Part shown: piece by piece, positions 1 through 7,317 of the stretch
How positions within the stretch are numbered: the stretch's first letter is position 1
Layout: every line of letters starts with the position of its first letter
NCBI GenBank assembly: GCA_050330205.1
Contig: JBHJOA010000047.1
Coordinates: forward strand, 1-64,000
Length of the DNA: 64,000 nt
From: Pelagibius sp050330205
GTDB lineage: Bacteria; Pseudomonadota; Alphaproteobacteria; Kiloniellales; Kiloniellaceae
Reading direction: 5' to 3'
The notes under the pieces: generated by a model
Databases searched by the model: none
Told to the model about the DNA's origin: nothing
The model's input: the letters and a program-made list of their open reading frames with translations, nothing else
Made by a program: the position numbers and the translations under genes

Positions 1-1
1 G

Positions 2-115
2 GAAACCGGCCAGGCGGCCGGTCAGGTCTCCAACGCGACCCAAGAACTCGCCGCCGAAGCGCAGCGGCTACGCAGCTCGGTCGAGGACATCCTCGCGTCG
101 ATGCGCGCGGCGTGA
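2..115 (+). CDS. Methyl-accepting chemotaxis protein, C-terminal end (partial)
   Basis: Only the last 37 codons are in the window. The tail has the amphipathic, Ala/Gln/Glu-rich helix typical of the end of a chemoreceptor signalling domain (ETGQAAGQVSNATQ, then ELAAEAQRLRSSVEDIL) before the stop. Such proteins relay ligand binding to CheA/CheW, and the visible piece would be the membrane-distal return helix of the four-helix bundle. The stop codon lies inside the first copy of a 93-bp intergenic repeat. The assignment rests on this short tail only, so the sensing domain and ligand cannot be stated. Confidence 0.6.
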   Translation, partial: ETGQAAGQVSNATQELAAEAQRLRSSVEDILASMRAA

Positions 116-203
116 ATCCAATCTCATTCAAACGGGTAGAGCAGATTCACACGGTCGATGGATCGCCGAAGGCGATTCCATGCGACCGTGATCTGCTCTA
201 GGC
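111..203. repeat. 93-bp hairpin repeat, copy 1
   Basis: This copy matches 9062..9154 over 93 bp with two mismatches, and 121..203 is identical to 9072..9154 over 83 bp. Positions 137..200 form a long imperfect stem: TAGAGCAGAT pairs with ATCTGCTCTA, then CACGGTCG with CGACCGTG, then ATGGA and TCGCC with their complements around a GAA loop. The copy begins at the stop codon of the chemoreceptor gene. It has no coding content of its own; it is best seen as a dispersed intergenic palindromic element, possibly acting as an RNA hairpin or terminator. Confidence 0.85.
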
Positions 204-458
204 TCCATCCCCGCGGTCGCGCCGGCCCGAAGCAAAGCCGTCCACCCAGGCGCGGAGCCGGCGGATCACCGCCTTGGCGGCTTCTCGCACACGCGGCGAC
301 CCGCCGGCGAGAAACAGCACGCCGAGCGGAATCATCCAGAAGCCGAGCACCGGCAAAAACCCCAGGCAGCCTCCGCCGATGAGCAGCAGGCCGACCGTCC
401 AGCGCAGCGGGGGCGGCGCCTGCACGGCCCAGCTGTAGAGGGGATTGGGTTTCCGCAT
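198..458 (-). CDS. Small two-helix inner-membrane protein
   Basis: The 86-residue protein has a hydrophobic core of about residues 18-52 (TVGLLLIGGGCLGFLPVLGF, then WMIPLGVLFLAGG) that can form two membrane segments joined by a tight turn. A basic C-terminal tail (KAVIRRLRAW) follows. It resembles small uncharacterised membrane proteins of alphaproteobacteria with a GFLPVLGFWM(I/L)PLG core. It follows the esterase on the same strand after 32 bp, so the two may be cotranscribed. Its 3' end overlaps the edge of the hairpin repeat. No function is known. Confidence 0.7.
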   Translation of the reverse strand: MRKPNPLYSWAVQAPPPLRWTVGLLLIGGGCLGFLPVLGFWMIPLGVLFLAGGSPRVREAAKAVIRRLRAWVDGFASGRRDRGDGA

Positions 459-490
459 CCGTGGCGGCGCGCTCCTCGACGCGCCAATGC

Positions 491-1180
491 CTAAGCCGGC
501 CGATTGGTTCCGGCGCCGGGCAGTGTCTCTGGAAAGAGGTACTGCACCAGCGCCAAGGCGCCGAGCTGCAGTCCCTCCTGGTCGATGCCATGCCCGAGCC
601 CCGAACGGCGGTAAGTGGCAATCGGCACGCGGTTGGCCTGCAGCGCCGCTTCGGCGGCGGTCATGGCCTCGAAAGGCACCACCTCATCGGCATCGCCATG
701 CACCAGCAGCACCGGCGGCCGGCTCTTGATCTCCGCCGCCAGCGCCTCCGGCTTCACCAGCGCCCCGGAAAAGCCGACTACCACGGCGCAAGCCCTGGGC
801 CGCCGGAGCGCCGTGTGCAGCGCCGTCATGGTGCCCTGCGAAAAGCCGACCAGGGCCAGGCGGTCGTCGCCGAGGCCGTGCGCGGCCAGTTCCGCATCGA
901 GGAAGGCATCGAGGATCGGAGCGGCAGCGCGCACACCCGCCAGCATGGTCTCGGGCTCGCGGCTCTGCAGGCTGAACCACTGCCGGCCCATCGGCGCCAT
1001 GTCGCAGGGATAGGGCGCGTGGGGCGATACGAAGGCGGTGTCCGGCAGCAACGGCTCCAACATGGGTGCCAAGGAGATCAGATCGTTGCCGTCGGCGCCG
1101 AGCCCGTGCAGCAAGACCACCAGCGCCCGCGCACCCTCGCCCGCCGCCTTGCCATGCTTCGGGCCGTCCAAGTCCATCAT
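491..1180 (-). CDS. Carboxylesterase/phospholipase of the alpha/beta-hydrolase fold
   Basis: The 229-residue protein matches the small cytosolic carboxylesterase family (Abhydrolase_2; YpfH-like). Visible landmarks are the oxyanion-hole segment LLHGLGADGND (about 24-33), the nucleophile elbow GFSQG with Ser114, the acid loop HGDADEVVP with Asp165, and GLGHGID with His197, giving a full triad. The start is one of two adjacent ATG codons at 1180; the reading frame is open far upstream but only over the antisense of the next gene. It probably hydrolyses short-chain esters; the natural substrate is unknown. The glycosylase gene lies 41 bp upstream on the same strand. Confidence 0.85.
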   Translation of the reverse strand: MMDLDGPKHGKAAGEGARALVVLLHGLGADGNDLISLAPMLEPLLPDTAFVSPHAPYPCDMAPMGRQWFSLQSREPETMLAGVRAAAPILDAFLDAELAAHGLGDDRLALVGFSQGTMTALHTALRRPRACAVVVGFSGALVKPEALAAEIKSRPPVLLVHGDADEVVPFEAMTAAEAALQANRVPIATYRRSGLGHGIDQEGLQLGALALVQYLFPETLPGAGTNRPA

Positions 1181-1221
1181 TCCGCTCACCGCCGACCAAT
1201 CCTTCCGTATCGAGAAAAAAG

Positions 1222-1878
1222 CTATTCCGTCCGCTTCACCCCGCGGCCGAGGGCCACGCCGGGATGGCGGTAGAGATGCCAGAGGAACCGCGCGGCGGCG
1301 CTGCGATGGGGCCGCCAGGCCGCCCCCAGGACCGCCATGGCCTTGGGATCCGGCCGCGCCTCTAGCTTCTTCAGATGCTGCGCGGCAACGCAGAGCGCAA
1401 GGTCGCCGGCCGGCAGGACGTCGGGGCGTCCCAGCGCGAAGAGCAGATAGATCTCCGCGGTCCAGCGACCGATTCCCTTGACCCGGGTGAGCGACGCGAT
1501 GGCCGCCTCGTCGTCCAGCCCGGCGAGGCCGTCGATGTCGAGGCCGCCGCCGGCGATCTCCTCGGCCAGGATGCGGCCGTAGCGCATCTTCGGACGGCTG
1601 AAGCCGACCTTGCGCAGATCGTCCTCCGTGGTCTTCAGGAACTCTTCCGCCGTCAGCGGATCGACCCGCGCCTCCAGGCGTTCGATGATGGCGCGGGCTG
1701 ATTGCACCGAGACCTGCTGGCCGGCGATCATGCGGATGAGACCGGCGAAGCCGGGCGCGCTGCCGCGTTCGGGCGGCAGTCCGCAGCGCCCGTAGGCCTC
1801 TGCGATGTCGGGGTCGGTGGTCGCGAGGGCTTCCATGGCGGGGCGAAGCCGCTCGTCGGGAATCGGCCGAAGGATCAT
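1222..1878 (-). CDS. DNA-3-methyladenine glycosylase II (AlkA-like, HhH-GPD)
   Basis: The 218-residue protein is a base-excision-repair glycosylase for alkylated purines. The helix-hairpin-helix is visible as VKGIGRWTAEIYLL (about 133-146), followed by PAGDLAL carrying the catalytic aspartate (Asp159). AGQQVSVQSARAI (52-64) is the conserved first helix of the HhH-GPD fold. It lacks the N-terminal beta domain of E. coli AlkA, as is usual in the short alphaproteobacterial form. It is divergent from gluQ with only 39 bp between the starts, so the two promoters must overlap. Ada, another alkylation-repair gene, lies about 22 kb away. Confidence 0.9.
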   Translation of the reverse strand: MILRPIPDERLRPAMEALATTDPDIAEAYGRCGLPPERGSAPGFAGLIRMIAGQQVSVQSARAIIERLEARVDPLTAEEFLKTTEDDLRKVGFSRPKMRYGRILAEEIAGGGLDIDGLAGLDDEAAIASLTRVKGIGRWTAEIYLLFALGRPDVLPAGDLALCVAAQHLKKLEARPDPKAMAVLGAAWRPHRSAAARFLWHLYRHPGVALGRGVKRTE

Positions 1879-1917
1879 CGCTGGACTTTAGCCGCCATCT
1901 GCCGTACGGCCAATCGC

Positions 1918-2799
1918 ATGTCGACACCGGAGGTCACCCGCTTCGCCCCCTCGCCCAGCGGGCTGCTGCACCTGGGCCACGCCTATGCGGCGCTCTTTGC
2001 CGCGCGCGCCGCTGGCCCGCGCAGGGGCGGCGGTCGCTTCCTGCTGCGCATCGAGGACATCGACGGCGACCGCGCACGGCCGGAATTCGAGGCGGCGATC
2101 TTCGCGGACCTGGCCTGGCTCGACCTTGCCTGGGAACAGCCGATACGCCGCCAGTCCGACCACCTCACCGACTACGCCCGTGCACTCGACACCCTGCAGG
2201 CGCGCGGCCTGGTCTATCCTTGCTTCTGCACCCGCAAGGAGATCGCCGCCGAGATCGCGCGGTCCGGCGCGGCGCCGCACGGCCCCGCCGAGGCGGTCTA
2301 TCCCGGTACCTGCCGCCGACTTTCAGCGGCGGAGCGCCAGACACGCAAGGACGCGGGCACGCTCTATGCGGTACGCCTCGACGTCGAAAAGGCGCTGGCC
2401 AAGGCGGAAGCCGCCCACGGCGGGCCGCTCACCTGGCACGACCGCGCGCGCGGCCCCCAGACCTGCGATCCGCGCCCGCATGGCGACGTGGTCCTGGCGC
2501 GCAAGGACATCGCCACCAGCTATCACCTGAGCGTGGTGGTCGACGACGCGGCCCAGGGCGTCACCCTGGTGACCCGCGGCGAAGACCTTTTCGACGCCAG
2601 CCACATTCACCGCCTGCTGCAACAACTGCTGGACCTGCCGGTACCCGACTATCACCACCACCGCCTGATCACCGACGAGCACGGCCAGCGCCTCGCCAAG
2701 CGCAGCGACGCCCTCGCCCTCTGCGCCTTGCGCAAGTCCGGCCGCAGCCCGGCCGAGGTGATCGCGATGACTGGTATCGCGGAAGAGCCGACGCCATGA
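1918..2799 (+). CDS. gluQ: Glutamyl-Q tRNA(Asp) synthetase
   Basis: The 293-residue protein is a truncated glutamyl-tRNA synthetase that attaches glutamate to queuosine at position 34 of tRNA(Asp). The Rossmann core carries the HIGH-like signature APSPSGLLHLGH (10-21), and the KMSKS-like loop appears as QRLAKRSDA near residue 260. The cysteine pair in PCFCTRK with the later YPGTC supplies the zinc-site region. It lacks an anticodon-binding domain, which separates it from GltX (about 470 residues). The ATG at 1918 is chosen because the family motif VTRFAPSPSG begins six residues later. Confidence 0.95.
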   Translation: MSTPEVTRFAPSPSGLLHLGHAYAALFAARAAGPRRGGGRFLLRIEDIDGDRARPEFEAAIFADLAWLDLAWEQPIRRQSDHLTDYARALDTLQARGLVYPCFCTRKEIAAEIARSGAAPHGPAEAVYPGTCRRLSAAERQTRKDAGTLYAVRLDVEKALAKAEAAHGGPLTWHDRARGPQTCDPRPHGDVVLARKDIATSYHLSVVVDDAAQGVTLVTRGEDLFDASHIHRLLQQLLDLPVPDYHHHRLITDEHGQRLAKRSDALALCALRKSGRSPAEVIAMTGIAEEPTP

Positions 2800-2966
2800 C
2801 CGGGAGAGACCCCCTGATCCGACCGAGCTTCGCCGAGTTCTTCGCAGCCGAGATCGCCGCTGAACCACGCCGAGGACGACCTGCGCCGCCTGGCCGCCGA
2901 GTTCACCATTGCCCAGCGCCTGATCGACAGCCCGCACGGCGAGCGCAAGTCGCTGCTGCCCGGAAG
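2796..2966 (+). pseudogene. Possible frameshifted gene remnant after gluQ
   Basis: An ATG overlaps the gluQ stop (ATGA) and opens a plausible start, MTGRDPLIRPSFAEFFAAEI. About 66 bases on, coding-like sequence continues in the next frame (LNHAEDDLRRLAAEFTIAQR, then LIDSPHGERKSLLPGSQ). It then runs without its own stop into the antisense of the IclR gene end. One frameshift plus loss of the 3' end would explain this. I do not recognise the family. The alternative is that this is a non-coding spacer with chance open frames, or that the shift is a sequencing error. Confidence 0.3.
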
Positions 2967-3776
2967 TCAGGCCCTCTCAGCCTCCGCGGCGTCGCTGCTG
3001 CCGAGCTCGGCGAGCTGGGCCGCCGCCTCGCGCAGTACAGGCACGTGGCCGCGCGCCTGTTCGACGGTCATGCGCATCAGCGGCGCATGCACCGCCAGGG
3101 CGGCGAAGAAGCGCCCGGCCGCGTCGGTCACCGGTACCGCCACAGCGACCATGCCTTCGAGGAATTCCTCATCGTCGGTGCCGACCTGGGTCTTGCGGAT
3201 CTCGTCGAGGGCGGCGCCCAGCTTGCCAATCTCGGTGATGGTGTTGGGTCCACGCGCCTCCAGCGCCAGGCTGCGCAGCAGCGGCGCGCGCAGGGCGGGC
3301 GGCAGCGTGCTGAGAAAGAGCTTGCCGCTGGCGGTACAGTGGAGCGGCACCCGGGTTCCGATCGACAGCTGCAGACGCAGTGGCCACTCCGATTCGACGC
3401 GGTCGAGGTAGACCATCTCACCGTCCTTAGGAATAGAGAGATTGCAAGTCTCGCCGATGCGCCGCGCCGCCGAGGCGAGGATGGCGTGGCGCGCCGTCGC
3501 CAGGCTGGAGCCACCGATCAGGCTCTGCGCCAGGGCCAGCAGTCGCGGCCCTGCCACCAGCCCGCGCCCGCCCAGTTCCTTGCGCAGGTAGCCGTCGCTC
3601 TCCAGCGCCGAGCAGATGCGGTAGGCGGTGGCTTTGGGCAGGCCGCTTTGCTCAGTGATCTCCTGCACCGAAGCCGGATGGTCCATGCGTGCCACCAGCT
3701 CGAGCAGCTGCAGGACGCGCGCCGAGCGCGATTTCGCCGCGGTGGGCTTGGCCAAGGATCTGGCTCCTGTCGTCAT
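2967..3776 (-). CDS. IclR-family transcriptional regulator
   Basis: The 269-residue protein has an N-terminal winged helix (SARVLQLLELVARMDHPASV, then QEITEQSGLPKATAYRI) and a C-terminal IclR effector domain from about residue 80. The ATG at 3776 is preferred over a TTG three codons upstream. It is the last gene of the minus-strand TRAP operon, 52 bp after the large-permease stop, so it probably controls uptake and oxidation of the transported substrate. A TCGAA-N4-TTCGA palindrome between the operon and the GMC oxidoreductase gene is a candidate operator. Confidence 0.9.
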   Translation of the reverse strand: MTTGARSLAKPTAAKSRSARVLQLLELVARMDHPASVQEITEQSGLPKATAYRICSALESDGYLRKELGGRGLVAGPRLLALAQSLIGGSSLATARHAILASAARRIGETCNLSIPKDGEMVYLDRVESEWPLRLQLSIGTRVPLHCTASGKLFLSTLPPALRAPLLRSLALEARGPNTITEIGKLGAALDEIRKTQVGTDDEEFLEGMVAVAVPVTDAAGRFFAALAVHAPLMRMTVEQARGHVPVLREAAAQLAELGSSDAAEAERA

Positions 3777-3828
3777 AGGCACCAACTGCTACACCTTCCG
3801 CCGGGCCCTGCGCAACTGCCGCCAGCCT

Positions 3829-5217
3829 CTATTGCATCTGGTAGACGCCGGCGCCCTTGTTGACCAGCAGTATGGTCGAGAGCTCCGGCAGGAAGGCGAT
3901 GAGCAGCCAGGCGACCATCAGCGCGCCCAGGTAGGGCAGGGTGTAGCGCAGCAGGCGGAAATAGGGGATACCGGTAATCCCGCTGGCCACATAGAGATTG
4001 AGTCCGTAAGGCGGCGTGATGAAGCCGATGGCGTCGCCGACCAGGAAGATCACCGCAAAGTGGATCGGGTCGACGCCGATGCTGGCGGCGATCGGGGCGA
4101 GGATCGGCGCCAGGATGATGGTGTTGGGCAGCGACTCCAGCACCGTGCCGGCGACCAGGACGATCGCCATGCAGGCCAAGAGCACCGCGTAGTAACCGCC
4201 GAGTCCGCTCAGCGCCTCGGTGACGAAGGCATCGGCACCAAGCAGGGAGAGCAGCTGCTGCATCACCACGGAGACGGCGATGAGCGGCGCCAGCAGGCCG
4301 GTGATCTGGCCCGAGCGCATGATGATGGCCGGCAGTTCGGTAAGACTGAAACCCGGGATGATGAGGCGCTGGAAGGCACCGGCATCGTCCGGCAGCGCGC
4401 CGGGCGAGCCGCCGCTCGGGGGCAGCAGGCGCTGCGCGAAGGGATACATGATGAGGCCGGCTAGCATGCAGAAGCCCGCAGTGATGCCGGCCGCTTCGGT
4501 CGGCGAAAAGGCGCCGGTGTAGATGCCCCAGATGACCAGCAGGATGGCGAAGAATCCGAGCCAGGCGCCGAGCGCCATTTTCAACGTCCGCAGCAGGCGG
4601 AACTGGATGAGATGGCCCCAGCCGTTGCGATGGCAGATGTACCAGCAGACCGCCTGCATGGCGATCACCATGAGGCAGCCGGGGATCAGGCCGCCGATGA
4701 AGAGGTCGCTGATCGACAGGTTCATGAGGAACCCGTAGACGATGAAGATGATCGACGGCGGGATGATGATGCCGACGGTGCCCCCGGCCGCCGCCGTTGC
4801 GGCGGCGAAGTTCGCGTTGTAGCCGCCCTCCTTCATCTCCGGGTACATGATGGAGCCGATGGTGGCCGTGGTCGCCGAGTTGGATCCGGAAATCGCCGCG
4901 AAGAGGCCGCAGGCGCCGAGCGAGGCCATGGCAAGGCCCCCGCGCAGCCAGCCGAGGATTGAATAGGCGAAGTCGGAGAGCCGCTTGGCGATGCCGGCCG
5001 ACTTGATGAGGTCGCCGGTCAAGATGAAGAGTGGCAGCGCCAGCAGGCCGAAGAAGTTCAGCCCCTCGTAGAGCGTCACGCCGATGTTTGCGAGGGTGAA
5101 GTCGATGACGAGGCTGACGCCGACCACCCAAAAACCGATGACCAGGAAGATTGGCACGCCGAGCACGAAGAGTCCCGTAACGCCGATGGAGATGAGGGTG
5201 ATCCAGAGCCCGTCCAT
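3829..5217 (-). CDS. TRAP transporter large permease (DctM family)
   Basis: The 462-residue protein is the 12-helix membrane subunit that carries solute across the inner membrane using a sodium gradient. Typical DctM segments are visible: GVPIFLVIGFWVV near the N-terminus, GACGLFAAISGSNSATTATI (about 102-121) and PPSIIFIVYGFLMNLSISDL. It starts 10 bp after the small permease stop and belongs to the operon DctP-DctQ-DctM-IclR. The length is normal for the family (about 430-460). The substrate cannot be read from the permease. Confidence 0.93.
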   Translation of the reverse strand: MDGLWITLISIGVTGLFVLGVPIFLVIGFWVVGVSLVIDFTLANIGVTLYEGLNFFGLLALPLFILTGDLIKSAGIAKRLSDFAYSILGWLRGGLAMASLGACGLFAAISGSNSATTATIGSIMYPEMKEGGYNANFAAATAAAGGTVGIIIPPSIIFIVYGFLMNLSISDLFIGGLIPGCLMVIAMQAVCWYICHRNGWGHLIQFRLLRTLKMALGAWLGFFAILLVIWGIYTGAFSPTEAAGITAGFCMLAGLIMYPFAQRLLPPSGGSPGALPDDAGAFQRLIIPGFSLTELPAIIMRSGQITGLLAPLIAVSVVMQQLLSLLGADAFVTEALSGLGGYYAVLLACMAIVLVAGTVLESLPNTIILAPILAPIAASIGVDPIHFAVIFLVGDAIGFITPPYGLNLYVASGITGIPYFRLLRYTLPYLGALMVAWLLIAFLPELSTILLVNKGAGVYQMQ

Positions 5218-5227
5218 GTAGGTTGCC

Positions 5228-5746
5228 TCAGTCCCCGAAGATGTTGGTGCTGAGGTTGAACGGCCGCCCGGCGCGGAAGTCGCCGAGGTCCCCCCAGAAG
5301 TTCTGCAGCACGCGGACGATCACTAGACTCCAGGCAATGGGCGTCGCCATATAGAACCACCACTGCATGACGTTGTCGGTACCCTGTACGAAGGCAAAGT
5401 TGTCGTAGGAGAGCCGCACCTGTTCGCCGGTGTAGAAGATGACGATGGCGGCGAAGGTGATCCACAGCAGGGCGTCGAGGCAGAGGCAGGCGAACTGTCC
5501 GCGATAGGGCAGGCGCAGGCGCAGCTCGTCGAAGCGCAGGTGGGCGCGGATCTTCACGTTGTAGGCGCAGCCCAGCCAGACGATCCAGAGGAAGAGATAG
5601 ACCGGCACCGTCGTGCTCCAGGGCACCTGCTGGCTGAACAGGAAGCGCCGGATCACTTCGACGAAGATGATGCCAGCCATGCTCACGTAGCAGACCAGGA
5701 TAAAGATCTTCTCGACGTTCGCGTCGAGCCATCGCAGAACCGCCAT
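5228..5746 (-). CDS. TRAP transporter small permease (DctQ family)
   Basis: The 172-residue protein has four predicted membrane helices, beginning with IFILVCYVSMAGIIFVEVI and including PVYLFLWIVWLGCAYNVK. The segment W..G.AY..K...H is the most conserved DctQ feature. The ATG at 5746 is chosen because GAGAGGA sits just upstream; a further in-frame start ten codons earlier has no such site. It bridges the periplasmic binding protein and the large permease. The binding-protein gene ends 159 bp upstream, a longer gap than elsewhere in this operon, with no clear gene in it. Confidence 0.9.
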   Translation of the reverse strand: MAVLRWLDANVEKIFILVCYVSMAGIIFVEVIRRFLFSQQVPWSTTVPVYLFLWIVWLGCAYNVKIRAHLRFDELRLRLPYRGQFACLCLDALLWITFAAIVIFYTGEQVRLSYDNFAFVQGTDNVMQWWFYMATPIAWSLVIVRVLQNFWGDLGDFRAGRPFNLSTNIFGD

Positions 5747-5905
5747 CGTCCTCTCGTCAGCTTGCCCGGAGCGCAAGTCCGGTGGACAGGGGCATGCCGC
5801 CAGCGGCTGGCCCTGCCCCGGGCCAAGGTCTATCGGATCTCAGGAGAAATCCGGCGGGGAAAGGGAAAGCTGGTCTTCCCCCGCCGGCCTCGGGACTCGC
5901 TGCCC

Positions 5906-7135
5906 TTACGCCTTCCACCAGCGCCGCGGTTCGACATTCTCCGCCAGGGTGTCCCTGGGAATCTCGCGGGCGATGTCGTAGATGGACTTGTAGGTGTCCA
6001 TCCCGCCGGCCCAGTCGTTGAGACGCTCGCGCCACTGTTCCCAATCTGCCGGTTGGAACTCCGGCGAGCACATCTCCTCCGCCTCGCGCTTGGCGGCGTC
6101 GCTAAACATGGAGACCCGCGTGCCGGTCTTGGCGAAGATGGTGTTCGGCAGCTGCGGATCGGAGAAGCCGACCGTGTTGACCAGCGCCACTTCGTTGGCC
6201 GCCTGGACGTGGACCTGGGTCAGGTAAGCCGACTCCATCACCGCGTCCTGCAGTTCACCATCCAGCTTGTCAAAGGTGGCCGCATTCATCGCCGTGTGCT
6301 CGGTGCCGCAGAAGAACTCCAGATTGAGCACCTGGGAGACCACCGGCGCCATGTTGGCATAGGCAACCGCGGAGGCCCAGGTTTCGGCACCGTCGATGAG
6401 ACCCTGCTTCAAGCCGTCGAGGGTCTCCTCCCAGGCGATCGGCGTCGGATTCAACTTCATCTTCTCCATGGCGATGCGGCCGAGCTGCGTGCCGGTGACG
6501 CGGTTCTTGGTGCCGGCCAGCTCGCTGACGCTGGTGACCAGCGGCTTGTCTTTCCACTTGAGGCCGAGCTGGATGCCGCGCAGCTCCGCGTGGCTGAACA
6601 GGAAGTGCAGGTTGTGACGCTTGCGCAGCGGCTCGCGCAGCACCTTTTCACTGCCCGGGTGATAGAGGAAATAGTACTGCGCCGCCCGACTCGGGAACAT
6701 GTAGGCGTAGTCGAGCACATTCAGGTAAGGCGCGCCGCCGGCCGAATTCTGAGTCGAGGCAGCGAAGATGTCGACGATGCCCTGCTGCGTCTTCTTCACG
6801 CAGTCGAGCTGGCCGCAGATCTGGTTGCTGCCGATGAACTCGACGCGGATGGCGCCGTCGGTACGCTCCTCCAGGTCGGCGGCGAACTGCAGGCAGCCGG
6901 CGCGCTCGATCAGCAGGTTGCGTTCGTTGAAACCGGCGGCACCGAACTTCAGCGTCACCTTGGGCTCGGATTTGAAGCGCTTGTCGTAGGTCGAGTTGGC
7001 CGCCTCGGCAAGACGCGCCATCGAGACGAGGCCCGTCATCGAGCCGGCCGCGAGCAAGGTCGAGGTAATGCCGTACTGCCGGGTCAGGCGCAGCAGGTCA
7101 CGGCGCGATAGGTGCTTCAGTTTTTCGCTAAGCAT
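5906..7135 (-). CDS. TRAP transporter substrate-binding protein (DctP family), Tat-exported
   Basis: The 409-residue protein opens with a twin-arginine signal (HLSRRDLLRLT followed by a hydrophobic stretch ending SMARLAEAA), so it is probably folded in the cytoplasm and exported by Tat. The body matches DctP extracytoplasmic binding proteins, including a region around LKQGLIDGAETWASA that precedes the ligand-contacting hinge. At about 410 residues it is longer than the usual 330-360. The start at 7135 has GGGAGGAACC directly upstream. It is first in the TRAP operon and divergent from the GMC oxidoreductase. Confidence 0.9.
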   Translation of the reverse strand: MLSEKLKHLSRRDLLRLTRQYGITSTLLAAGSMTGLVSMARLAEAANSTYDKRFKSEPKVTLKFGAAGFNERNLLIERAGCLQFAADLEERTDGAIRVEFIGSNQICGQLDCVKKTQQGIVDIFAASTQNSAGGAPYLNVLDYAYMFPSRAAQYYFLYHPGSEKVLREPLRKRHNLHFLFSHAELRGIQLGLKWKDKPLVTSVSELAGTKNRVTGTQLGRIAMEKMKLNPTPIAWEETLDGLKQGLIDGAETWASAVAYANMAPVVSQVLNLEFFCGTEHTAMNAATFDKLDGELQDAVMESAYLTQVHVQAANEVALVNTVGFSDPQLPNTIFAKTGTRVSMFSDAAKREAEEMCSPEFQPADWEQWRERLNDWAGGMDTYKSIYDIAREIPRDTLAENVEPRRWWKA

Positions 7136-7272
7136 GGTTCCTCCCATTTCCCGGGGTCTTGCCCGCGGCCGCTTGTTTCTGCGGAGTTCTCATTTATCGA
7201 GACTTGTAGTTTCATTATTGCGATTGCGTGAGTGGAAGGCAAGCGATATGTAATATTCGTGCCCTACGAGAG

Positions 7273-7286
7273 TCGAATGCGTTCGA
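7273..7286. promoter_or_regulatory. Candidate IclR operator palindrome
   Basis: TCGAATGCGTTCGA is a perfect inverted repeat (TCGAA arms, four-base centre) in the 182-bp gap between the TRAP operon and the GMC oxidoreductase gene. It lies 31 bp before the TTG start at 7318. IclR-type regulators bind such short palindromes in divergent promoter regions. The link to the local IclR gene is inferred from position only. Confidence 0.35.
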
Positions 7287-7317
7287 TAGTTGTCATGCTG
7301 ATGGAGGATTTCGTTAC

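Noticed and set aside
461..1273. Long plus-strand open frame over the esterase gene
   Set aside because: It is the antisense of a well-supported alpha/beta hydrolase. The residues have the Arg/Gln/His-rich composition of a shadow frame and there is no ribosome site.
5540..7111. Plus-strand open frame of more than 500 codons over the TRAP genes
   Set aside because: It covers the antisense of DctQ and DctP, which have clear family motifs. High G+C makes such frames common.
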